A stretch of 64,000 nt of DNA from Trifolium pratense (Eukaryota; Streptophyta; Magnoliopsida; Fabales; Fabaceae). Each line of letters starts with the position of its first letter. Within the stretch, counting starts at the first letter, position 1. The position numbers and the translations under genes are program-made. Below are positions 12,214 through 22,500 of the stretch, in pieces. The DNA lies in NCBI RefSeq assembly GCF_020283565.1, contig NC_060062.1, positions 56,566,439-56,630,438 on the forward strand, written 5' to 3'. The notes under the pieces are model-generated. The model made no database searches, was not told the DNA's origin, and was given only the letters and a program-made list of their open reading frames with translations.

Positions 12214-12948
12214 ATTGTTCAGCTCACCGAAACCGAAATCAATATTTACAACGATGTAGTCTTTTAGGGTTTCGTGTCATGTAGCCACTCTCTAGGAGAG
12301 TTGGTGTAAGTGAACCACTCGGGTTGTGAGATGGTCACTATGTCCTCACTCAGAAACCTTTAGGTAATGAGTAGAGTGTTGTAATATCTCTAGAGCTTCT
12401 AAGCAAAGAGATAGTGTGTGTGAACCATTCCTAAGCTTTGAAGTACGGAATTGGTGAATGTTTAAGAAGTGTGTCTTCATCTGCAAGTTGTTATTTGTAC
12501 GATCACAGTGGCTGTGATTAAGAGGAGTTGAGCGGAGGTTCTCATACCTAGGTGTGACTTAGGTAGAATATAGCACGGGTGGTGATTAGGTGATAAGTTG
12601 TAAACAGGCGAGTTTAGCTTTGAACTAATACTATCATAGTGGATTCACTCCTGGATTGGTATCCCCCAGATTAGGTGACGTTGCGCCGAACTGGGTTAAC
12701 AAATAATTTGTGTTTTACGTTCTGCACTTTATTATTAACTTGTCTGTACTGGTACGAGATGCTTAAGCATCGCGTTCAACATCAGTATATTATCGCTCCT
12801 GACAAATGTTGGAGCATCGTGTATAACATCTACTATTTACGTTTTTCAGTATCTGTTGTTAATGTTATATGTCTTGCCATATTATTCATGACAGACCAGA
12901 TGTTTCGCCATCATGTACAACATTTGGTTCTGCGATACCAGAATTTCA
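12214..12948 (+). mobile_element. Diverged copy of the 3' half of a related LTR
   Basis: From about 12390 it runs in parallel with 11700-12213: shared blocks include CCTAAGCTTTGAAGTACGGA, AAGTTGTAAACRGGYGAGTT and GGATTGGTATCCCCCAGA, and it ends with the equivalent ACCAGAATTTCA at 12948. Divergence is far greater than between copies A and B. It may be an older LTR into which the Sirevirus inserted, or an internal duplication of one long LTR. Confidence 0.6.
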
Positions 12949-14487
12949 TAATTGAATTAGCTAATCAAAATAAACTATAAGCTAATAAAATTTTGGGTTC
13001 AATATATTTTGGTCCAAGATAGAATCTTGTGATGTATCAAACAACAGTAATATGTATGATTTCACATATATTCAATAAGTTATAATCTTTTCTTTTTTTT
13101 TCGAATAGAAATTTTGTAGTTTTCTGGATATAGTTTGTTAGTTTGTTAATTTCTTTTTTTTGAAATAGAAATTTTCTGAATTGTTGGTATTTTTTTAGAT
13201 ACACATGTGTATTAATAATAATTTCATATGTTGTTTGTTGTTTAACTGAATTATTAAGATAACGATGAATTTTTTTTCAATAACGCCTAAAAAATTTAGC
13301 CACACCGATAATCCATGTCTGGTCCGCCCCTAGTGAGAGACGTATTTTAAAAATTTCCATGAGCCAACTAGGACTTCCGGAAGATACTTTTGCAAAAAGT
13401 AATGATAATGATCACGAGTTAATGAGAGATTGAGATAGAATGAATTCTCTTCTACTATGGCTCTCACCCTATCATTCCTTATCGGCCATTATTTGAATAG
13501 TTGTACTTTTTGCATCCAACCTCAACGCCTTCTAATTCCCACCCCCTAAAGTGTCAAAATTCCCATTACTTGACGCAAAGAGACACATAAGACATGTCTT
13601 GTGTAATAATGTAATGACCAACAACAATCAAATACTTCAATGTATGTGGTGTTAATCATAGGAGTACTTTGTTCATGTATTGGTTTGTGCACTTATCCCA
13701 ACCATATCTTTGGAAGTTTGGATAGAATTAATAAAAAAAATAACACATTAAAACATCCAGAAATATATAAATCAAAGGGGAAAAGGGAAAAAGAAGATAA
13801 ATAAATGGGACATGTCTTTTTCAGGTATCTTACCCAAATTTATGTGAATGCTTAAGAAGAAAAGTGGAATGGAAACTAATCAAACTTAGCTAGAAAGTAA
13901 AAAAGATATATATGGCCGCCATATCATTTTTCCACTTTCCCACATTCATTTAATTGGCAATTTGAATGGTTTTGATTGAGTGGACAAAATAATTGGAGCA
14001 ATTAGAAAATATGGCAAAGGTACCTTTCTGGTAGAGGATTTTGGAGGATGTTCGAGAGGAGCGATCATATAGGGTATCAAAATTTTAGGTGCATCAATTT
14101 TTATTTGTATTTTGTTTATTTGCAATGAGTTGTGGATCGAACCTATAACCTATAACGTACTACTCAAACCCCTCACTACTAGACTAAACCTAGCGGCTTA
14201 TTTTTATTTGTATTTTTACTTAGTGTGTATGTATGTGTATGCACTTGCGTGTGCGTGCGTGCGTGCGTGCTTTCGTGTGTATTAAAATAAATTATATAAT
14301 TATTATAACTAAATTTTAAAATAAACTTGGACTCTTATGATTTCAATAGTGAAATTTATTCGAATAATTAAAAATTATTAAATTCTAACAATTGAATCTA
14401 TTTGATATGAAATTTTTGATATTAATATAATCTGTAACTTTTCTTTCATATAATCAATCATCATCATCAATCATCAATCATCATCAT

Positions 14488-14488
<1 letters not shown>

Positions 14489-14532
<44 letters not shown>
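14489..14532. repeat. (TA)n microsatellite
   Basis: Uninterrupted AT dinucleotides after a CATCAT/CAATCAT-rich stretch. The tract at the matching site in copy B (about 44244-44307) is longer. Confidence 0.95.
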
Positions 14533-14535
<3 letters not shown>

Positions 14536-15114
14536 GTAAAGCAAACTTTTTTTTGCTGATGTGTCATCTCTACAAAAACTCTTATGCTTATGTGTCATCT
14601 CTACAAAACTCATATTTTTTCATATTCATTGTCATTGTGTATACTCTTATGTTTCCTTCATGTTTGTAACTCCCAAATAACTTTCTCATTAACTTTTATG
14701 GTCTAAATCATATGAAAAGTTGTAAATTTTTTGAAACGGTACACTCTTTTAATATTAGCAACCTTTTGCTATTTTCCTATCAAAAAATCTTCTTAGCCTT
14801 TCAATTCCCACAAAAAATTAAAATGTGGCATTAATTGACTATATATATGTGTCTTATGAACAATCTCTTGGTAGATATGAGTTTGTGGACTTTCAATTTG
14901 AGAGGTGTGTGTATTCCAGAAGGAGAATAATAATCAAAGGTTTGTATTTTCATTTTGTGTTCTTTTTTTTTTTTTTATTATAATCAACGTATGATGTTAC
15001 TCTTTTAATTTAAGCACCTACCAATTCATGTTTGGTGTAGCTTTCTGAGGCGTGCAAATGGAGTGGTCGATTGCTACCGCAACATATAAAGGGTAACATT
15101 TAAGCTTGAAGTGG

Positions 15115-15116
<2 letters not shown>

Positions 15117-15175
<59 letters not shown>
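15117..15175. repeat. (TA)n microsatellite
   Basis: A long TA run. The matching run in copy B (about 44889-44912) is much shorter, so the tracts have changed in opposite directions in the two copies. Confidence 0.95.
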
Positions 15176-15179
<4 letters not shown>

Positions 15180-15293
15180 GTAAAGCAAACATTTTTTTGC
15201 TGTTGTGTCATCTCTACAAAAACTCTTATGCTTATGTGTCATCTCTACAAACTTATATTTTTTCATATACATTGTTATTGTGTACTAGGAATA

Positions 15294-15314
15294 AACCCGT
15301 GCGTTGCACGGGTT
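15294..15314. other. Perfect 9-bp hairpin, ACCCGTGC motif
   Basis: AACCCGTGC and GCACGGGTT flank a 3-base loop, with CTAG about 10 bp upstream (TGTACTAGGAATAA). Sequences of this kind recur near termini of plant mobile elements, Helitrons among the candidates, but I cannot define an element here. The same hairpin is at 44999-45019. Confidence 0.5.
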
Positions 15315-15624
15315 CGATTAAAATATATAATTAAAATATTTTTATAAATAAAAAAATAATCATTGTGATAACTATAATCACATATAGTTAAATAATATAT
15401 ATTATTTTAAAATATGATTATGTTTAATATTAGTATATGAGTAAAAACAAAGTTGTTTAGAAATATTAGATTTTTTATTAATTTATATCGTAGTTTGTTT
15501 ATATTTTAATGTAATAGATCTCTTATAATATTTCATAAGTTTGAAAGGATGTATCATTTTTTATTTTATTAGTGTAATCATATAAGATTTTAGTTTTCTT
15601 TATATGAGTTGCAATTTTATAGTC

Positions 15625-15629
15625 AAATG
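15625..15629. repeat. Target site duplication AAATG, left of L3
   Basis: AAATG precedes the LTR terminus TGTAACACCC at 15630 and recurs at 27613-27617 after the other terminus, so one 5-bp target duplication brackets the L3 solo LTR. Confidence 0.9.
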
Positions 15630-17200
15630 TGTAACACCCTTAATTTACCCCTTTATTTTATTTTCGAAAAAGTTAATTTCATTTATTTAATAAGGATGTC
15701 ACACTTACTCCAATTAACTAATTCCTCAAATGATTAAAAATCATGCGGCGGAAAATACAAAAATAATATAAATTTCAAAGTCCGAGTTGAAAATACTGAA
15801 TCAAGTGACATAGCTCAATTGTTATAAAAATTTAACAACATAATTAAATAAAAATTTCTCCCAACAACATCCTAACAGAGCGACTCCAAATAAATAGCAA
15901 AGCAACAGCTATCCGAACGCATCAGCTATGACTCATCACCTACCTGAAAATCTACGGTTGCACACCGTAGGGCCAAGCCAGAAGGGGGAATGTAAAGGTG
16001 AGCGACAATACATCAAGAAAATAACTGAATTAAAACAACATCATAACTTGCAACATCATAAACAACAACAAGACCACCTAAGCGGATGGCCACGCACATT
16101 CATCAGTCAACCATAATCATCAATCAACAATTAAATAAAGAGAAATAAACAACAACATTTAAATGAGCAAATATAATTAAAATGCATGCAATGCGCCTAG
16201 ACTCGCTAAATGCATGTGGTACCAATAACAACGTCATTTCCGGTTTTACATCATGGAGGATCAACATCATTATAAGCAACGTCATTTTCAACTTCATTAA
16301 GCAACGTCATTTTCAACATCATATATACAACTCCAATAAGCAACGTCATTGAACACATGAATGAATGCATGTCATGTTATAATAAGCAACATCAATAGGC
16401 AACATCATTTAACAACTTCAATAGACAACTTCATCATCATTATAACAACATCAATAAACAACGTCGATAAATAACTACAAGAACAACAACTATTACAACA
16501 TCATAATTTCGGCACAACTCCAACATCATTAAACTAGATAATTCAACATCGTTATAACCACATAATTCAACATCACTATTCAGCAAAACAACAATTCGAC
16601 AACACAATTACTACAAACGAACAACGGCTTAAAACAACATCGATACACAACAATTATTAGTAACTTCGATTACAACGTCAACTAAAATTTAATAACCCAA
16701 TTAGTCATTCAACGAAATGTATGAATTTTAAATCAATTTAATTAATAACAATTGCGAAATAAATTCAAATCCTTAATATTATATAAAACCAGGGAGAGTG
16801 AGATACACCAGAGGGTTCCAAAATATTCAAAATACCCTACATAAAATTTTGGGAAATTTTCACGAAATTATAATATTTTTAATCACCTTTTTACTCCAAA
16901 TAATTAATTACAAATAGCTACGAGTGTCCAAAAATTACCAAAGAGGTACCAAAATTTCAAGAAAATTATTTACTATTTTTCTATAAAAACATTTAAAACA
17001 ATTGGAGTCCCTATGACCCCTCACGCGCCAGTGCTGCGAGTGGGCGAGGCCACTCGCGCACTGTTCATCATCTCTTTAACCCGTTTTCTGCAGAACGGGT
17101 CGTGCGACCCGCGGTTTGACCCGACTCGTTCTCCCTCAATATTCATCGAAACTCGACGTATTATATATCGTTTTGATCGTCATTCGATTTAGAAAGGATA
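15630..17200 (-). mobile_element. L3 solo LTR, first part
   Basis: This is a minus-strand LTR interrupted by the Tekay element. Read as given it starts TGTAACACCC. It contains the 16-bp box (16209-16224), an array of AGCAACGTCATTTTCAAC-type units (about 16225-16350) and a GC-rich hairpin island (about 17017-17130) with the stems GCGAGTGG/CCACTCGC, ACCCGTT/AACGGGT and GGGTCG/CGACCC. No internal region is attached, so this locus is a solo LTR. The ORF at 15928-16116 recurs in all L3 copies and is not considered coding. Confidence 0.85.
17196..17200. repeat. Target site duplication GGATA, left of Tekay
   Basis: GGATA at 17196-17200 and at 26164-26168 flank the element exactly. The uninterrupted L3 LTRs near 47226 and 52312 have this site once, followed by TATGG, which proves both the insertion and its ends. 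Confidence 0.97.
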
Positions 17201-17402
17201 TGTAACGACCCGTTTTTCGTATTCGTATATTTTATTAAATGTTATTTTATTTATTAATTGGCTTTTATTATTTTAGTGAGCGACGAATAATTATTTAGCC
17301 GAACGTAAGTTATTAGACGCGAGAACCTTTGTTTTGGGCTTATGGGCGTGAGAGGTAATGGGCCTAAGCCAATTGGGCTTGGTTCATGACCATGGGAAGT
17401 AG

Positions 17403-17408
17403 TATAAG
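17403..17408 (+). promoter_or_regulatory. TATA-like box of Tekay LTR
   Basis: TATAAG lies about 150 bp before the putative splice donor. The older L1 copy has the better TATATAAA at the corresponding place (5772-5779, minus). This would be the promoter for the genomic transcript; the same site in the 3' LTR is 24121-24126. Confidence 0.5.
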
Positions 17409-17977
17409 TAGCAAGTCAAACATATGAATAGTATTACAATTCATTTCTTTGAGTTTTGAGTGAGTAGAGCAAGAGCAAAACCATAGAGCTAAGCTAGGGT
17501 TTGATCAAGAGAGAAAGCTTGAGCAAGAGAAGGCTTGGATCATCACCAAACTTAAGGTAAGAGATTAGAATTCATGATTCTTGAGTGGCAAGGAGAGGGG
17601 AGATTGTCTATGTCTCCATTCCCGAACTCTCCCACTCAATTTCTTTTAGATTTTGATTAAGCTTTTGTATGTGAGTATGATGTTCTTCATCATCACTTTG
17701 TATGTGTTAATCACTAGTTTGATTTCATGAAAAATATGCATGTATTTGGATCATGTTGAAAAAGTTTATGAAAGTTGCTTAAAACTCAAGTAATTGGCAT
17801 GATTTTGATTATTAGAGGTATTTGGATGTTTGGAAGGGATGATTAATGTTCCTTGATACCATATATGTTTGGAATGGCTGTTTATATGAATTTATAACAT
17901 GTTTGAATGAATTTTTGAGTTGATTTAATGTTAAACCACCTTAGAAACTCAAGAACAGATATTTTCTTTCTGGTGTA

Positions 17978-18198
17978 GTTCGCTAAGCGACCAGGAGTTC
18001 GCTGTAGCGAACAGGTTCGCTGGATCTCGCCGAAGCTCGCTATGAGCAGGTGATTCCCGGGTGAGGTTCGCTTAGGCTCGCTAAGCCTTCGCTCAGCGAA
18101 TAGTTCGTTGAAGCTCGCCAATGCTCGCCATGGGCAGGTGACTTCCTGGTGTGGTTCGCCATGTCTCGCTAAGGCTTCGCTTAGCGAAGGCCTCTGTG
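17978..18198 (+). repeat. GC-rich palindrome island, Tekay 5' LTR
   Basis: It has many interleaved TTCGCTAAGCGA, GCTCGCC and TTCGCTTAGCGAA units, some perfectly palindromic, and should form multiple hairpins in RNA. It is the most GC-rich part of the LTR. The copy in the 3' LTR is 24695-24915. Confidence 0.85.
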
Positions 18199-19439
18199 AC
18201 AGCAATTCTTGTTGATGTTTGTAAGTGTGGTTAGGCACTTGTAACATGGTTTAAGAGTATCCTTACATGATTGTTGATACTGTTAATGCTTATTGTTAAT
18301 CGTTATATGAATGATAAACGTGTATGCAATAAGTTGTAGCTTAAAATGAGCAATGTTATGTTTTGGCATTAATGTGCAATGTTAAGTGAATGTGTTAGGA
18401 TTGTGTTCCCGCATTCATAAAAGTGTAGCTTCGAGCTAGAGAATCTCATATGGTTGATATGTGTATGCATACATGCATTCATGATTGTATGTGAACATTG
18501 GAAACTTGGGTTCCAATAACGAAAATGGATTATGTGTCCATAATGAAGCCGAGGATCGGATTAGATGAATCCATGAGTCCGGAGTTGCTATCCAACAGGA
18601 TATAAAACTGTGTTGGCTTATCCAAGGGAGATAAGATGGTTCGGTAAGTTCCGACATATCCAGCATGATATAAAATTGTTCTTGGTCCACCGTTGGTGAG
18701 ACACCTTGGTACCACATGCATTTAGTTATGTCTAGGGATGACATGACAGTGAATTAATTGGCATTAGATACCTTAGGGTAAATGCGCATATATTTGATAA
18801 ATGGTATGTGACATTATCTGGTTGAATTGTGCTGAACTTTATTAATTGATAATCGTTTAGTGCGATGTTTTGGCGTGAGTTAGAATATGTATGATGTAGT
18901 TCGAAAGTGCAAGACCTTTCTTATGCTCGTATGATATGCGATTATGTTTTCTAACTCTCTGCTTTGTGTTATTTGCTGGACCTTTGGGGGTTCAGATATT
19001 CAGGCTGAGGATTGTGCCGACGTTTAGACTGCTGTTCTAGCGTGGTGTTGAAGTACCTTTTGGTGAGGAGACTTAGCATAGATTACTCCTCTTAGTACTA
19101 GCTTTTGACTAGAGTTTGTAAATAGTAAATGCTCTGGTAATGTAACATCGAGTCGGGGTTTTCGCTTGGCTTTCATCGTATATCGGTGTTACCTTTTTGA
19201 TATGCTAGTTCTTGTATAAGTGACATCCTTAGGGATGAATATGGCTTATGTATATATATATGTATATATATGCATGCTTGGTTTGATTGGAATCCGCTGT
19301 TGCTTTTCATGTTAAATTTCATGATGCTCTGTGTGTATGCTTGTGTTTTAATTACCGCGTGGCACTCTGCCTTTACACTTGTTGAAAAGTTTTTAAAATT
19401 ACGTTTTTAAGGGTAGTATGGGTTAGGGTGTTACAATAG

Positions 19440-19451
19440 TGGTATCAGAGC
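19440..19451 (+). other. Primer binding site (tRNA-iMet)
   Basis: TGGTATCAGAGC, four bases after the LTR, matches the standard plant initiator-methionine tRNA primer site. The sequence after it (AGGTCGG) follows the same pattern as in L2 and L3. Confidence 0.95.
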
Positions 19452-19558
19452 AGGTCGGTTCGTGTGAACCAATTAGGACTTTTCTTTTCCCCGTATGAGC
19501 ATGTGTAGGGAACACTGTTAGTACTTTCTAACGTCTAGTTGTGATTCGTTCAGGAATC

Positions 19559-22500
19559 ATGGCTGCTGCGAGAACGAATGCTCAGATTGCGGAGGCTTTG
19601 GCCGCACTCACCAACATTGTGGTTAGAGATCACCAACCTGGAAGAGAGGTAGAGATGAGGTTGGAAAGGTTCATGAAGCAGAAACCGCCAACATTTACCG
19701 GAGGTTACAACCCGGATGGAGCTCACAAGTGGCTGGAGGAACTTGAGATAATTTTTGAAGCAATGGATTGTTCCGAGGAAGGGAAGACAACCCTTGGGAC
19801 ATATGTGTTGCGTGAGGAAGCGAACGTGTGGTGGAAGAACGCCAAGTTGAGGCTAGGACCCGGTGGTATGGCTATACCATGGGCAATGTTTAAAAGAGAA
19901 TTTTTGGTTAAGTATTTTCCTGTTGATGTGAAGAACAAGAAAGTGGTGGAATTCATGGAGTTGAAACAGGGAAATATGACGGTAGCTGATTATGCCGTCA
20001 AGTTTGAGACTTTGTGTGCGTTTAGCCCGCATTACAACACTATGGAAGCGGAGAACGACAAGTGTGTGAAGTTTGAAAGTGGTCTACGTCCAGACATTAA
20101 GCATATGATTGGATTTTCACAGATAAGGGATTTTGCGACCCTTGTGAACAAGAGTAGGATCTGTGATGAAGATGGTAGAGCTAAGGTGAACTACTACAAG
20201 GCTGTGAATGACCGAAAAGGGAAAGGACAAGAGCGCGGAAAACCTTATGACAACCGCGGTAAAGGGAATACAAGTGGTGGTAAGAAGCCGGTGAATGGAA
20301 GTTGTTACAACTGTGGAGAAAGGGGTCATATGTCTTATGATTGCCCGAAGAAAGGGGATAGGTGTAAGAATTGTGGAAAGCTGGGCCACAAGACCGAAGT
20401 GTGTAGGACAAAAGTGGTGTGTTTCAATTGTGGTGAAGAAGGCCACAAGAGTCCAACTTGTAAGAAGCCCAAGAAGGTGATGGGCAAGGTGTTTGCTTTG
20501 AGTGGAGAGGATGCTAGCCTTGAGGACAATCTCATTAGAGGTACGTGTTTCATCTATAACACTCCTTTAATTGCGATTATAGATACGGGAGCGACGCATT
20601 CTTTTATTTCTTTGGATTGTGTGAAGCGTCTTAGTATTCCAGTAACGGATATGACGGGTAGGATGGAAATAGAAACTCCTGCTAATGGTTCAGTGATTAC
20701 CCGACAAGTATGTCGTAACTGCCCCGTAACCATTTTTGGTAGGCACTTTGGTATGGATTTAGTGTGTATTCCACTTAGTGGTATGGATGTAATTTTTGGT
20801 ATGAATTGGTTAATCTTCAACCGGATTCATATCAACTGTCGTGAGAAAGCCGTTGTTTTTCCGAGGCCGGAGGAGAACTTGCATTTGATGAGCGGGAAGG
20901 AAGTATCGGAAGCGTTGAAAGAACATGCCGAGATGTTCATGATGTTTGCATCATTGAAACTCGAAGGAGGAGTTAAGATAGAAGAGTTACCGATCGTTTG
21001 TGAATTCCCAGATGTGTTTCCGGATGATATATCTGACGTGCCTCCAAAGCGAGAGGTAGAGTTTTCTATCGACCTAGTACCTGGAACTAGTCCGATATCG
21101 ATGGCGCCGTATCGAATGTCAGCATCTGAGTTGAATGAGTTGAAGAAGCAACTTGAAGAGCTGCTTGAGAAGAGGTTTGTTCGACCGAGTGTTTCGCCAT
21201 GGGGAGCGCCAGTATTGCTTGTGAAGAAGAAAGATGGAAGCATGAGATTATGTATAGACTATCGTCAGTTGAACAAAGTGACGATCAAGAATAGATATCC
21301 ACTTCCGAGGATAGATGATTTGATGGATCAACTAGTTGGAGCTTGTGTGTTTAGTAAGATCGATTTGAGATCTGGATACCATCAGATTAGAGTGAAGACG
21401 GAAGACATACCTAAGACTGCATTTAGCACGAGGTATGGGCACTACGAGTATTCAGTTATGCCGTTTGGTGTGACCAATGCACCTGGAGTTTTCATGGAGT
21501 ATATGAACCGAATTTTCCATTCATTTTTGGATAGATTCGTGGTGGTGTTCATTGACGACATTTTGATTTACTCAAAATCCGAGGAAGAGCACGAAGAGCA
21601 CTTGAGGATTGTTTTGCAAGTCTTGAAGGAGAAGAAGTTGTATGCCAAGTTGTCAAAGTGTGAATTTTGGATGAAAGAGGTGAGTTTCCTAGGGCATATA
21701 ATTTCAAGTGGAGGAATCGCGGTAGATCCTGCGAAGGTTGACGCTGTGTCACAGTGGGGAACGCCGGAATCTGTTTCAGAGATTAGAAGTTTCCTTGGTT
21801 TAGCCGGTTATTATAGAAGATTCATCGAAGGTTTTTCGAAGTTGGCTTTACCGTTAACCAAGTTGACGAGGAAAGATCAAGCGTTTGTTTGAGATGGTAT
21901 TTGTGAGAAGAGTTTCCAAGAGCTCAAGAGAAGATTGACTACTGCACCCGTGTTGATTTTACCTGATGCCAAAGAGTCGTTCGTCGTGTATTGCGATGCT
22001 TCGAAGTTAGGACTTGGTGGAGTGCTTATGCAAGGGGGTAATGTGGTAGCATATGCTTCAAGGCAACTGAAGGTTCACGAGAGGAACTATCCGACGCATG
22101 ATTTGGAGTTAGCCGCAGTGGTGTTTGCTTTGAAAGTGTGGAGACACTACTTGTATGGATCGAGGTTTGAAGTGTTTAGTGATCACAAGAGTCTGAAGTA
22201 CTTATTCGACCAGAAGGAGTTGAATATGAGGCAACGTAGATGGCTCGAATTCTTAAAGGACTACGATTTTGAATTGAGTTATCACCCCGGAAAAGCCAAT
22301 GTGGTGGCCGATGCATTAAGTAGGAAAACTTTGCATATGTCATCATTGATGGTGAGAGAGTTAGAGTTGATTGAAGAATTCCGAGACTTGAGTCTTGTGT
22401 GCGAGGTTACTTCTTCAAGTGTGAAGCTTGGAATGTTAAAGTTGACGAATCCTTTTATCGAGGATATTAAAGAACGTCAGAAATCGGATAAGAAATTGAT

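Larger units (their letters stand above)
12949..15629. other. Gene-free AT-rich flank (copy A)
   Basis: No ORF with recognisable motifs. It holds a GTGC/GCGT microsatellite (about 14250-14271), an ATC-rich stretch followed by (TA)n at about 14489-14532, and a second (TA)n at about 15117-15175. Each (TA)n heads a ~125-bp near-duplicate block (to about 14640 and about 15285). A 9-bp perfect hairpin lies at 15294-15314. The corresponding region in copy B is 42695-45329. Confidence 0.7.
17201..19435 (+). mobile_element. Tekay 5' LTR
   Basis: 2,235 bp, TGTAACGACC...GGGTGTTACA. In order it has a TATA-like TATAAG (17403-17408), a possible splice donor AAG|GTAAGA (17556/17557), the GC-rich palindrome island (17978-18198), a short array of GATATAAAACTG-type units (about 18598-18675), the 16-bp box (18707-18722), and a pyrimidine-rich stretch followed by CAG (18995 and 19003) that could be a splice acceptor. 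ORFs on its minus strand (17882-18247, 18436-18744) repeat in each LTR copy and have no protein-like motif. Confidence 0.95.

Noticed and set aside
12675..12980. 101-aa ORF present in both Sirevirus copies (also 42421-42726)
   Set aside because: It opens with a non-ATG codon in the diverged LTR piece and has no motif.
17882..18247. 121-aa minus-strand ORF in the Tekay LTR (and 24600-24965)
   Set aside because: It reads through the palindrome island antisense; both copies are open only because the LTRs are nearly identical, and there is no motif or plausible promoter.
19440..19451. tRNA gene fragments at primer sites
   Set aside because: Only the 12-base complement of the tRNA 3' end is present; no tRNA gene is visible in the window.
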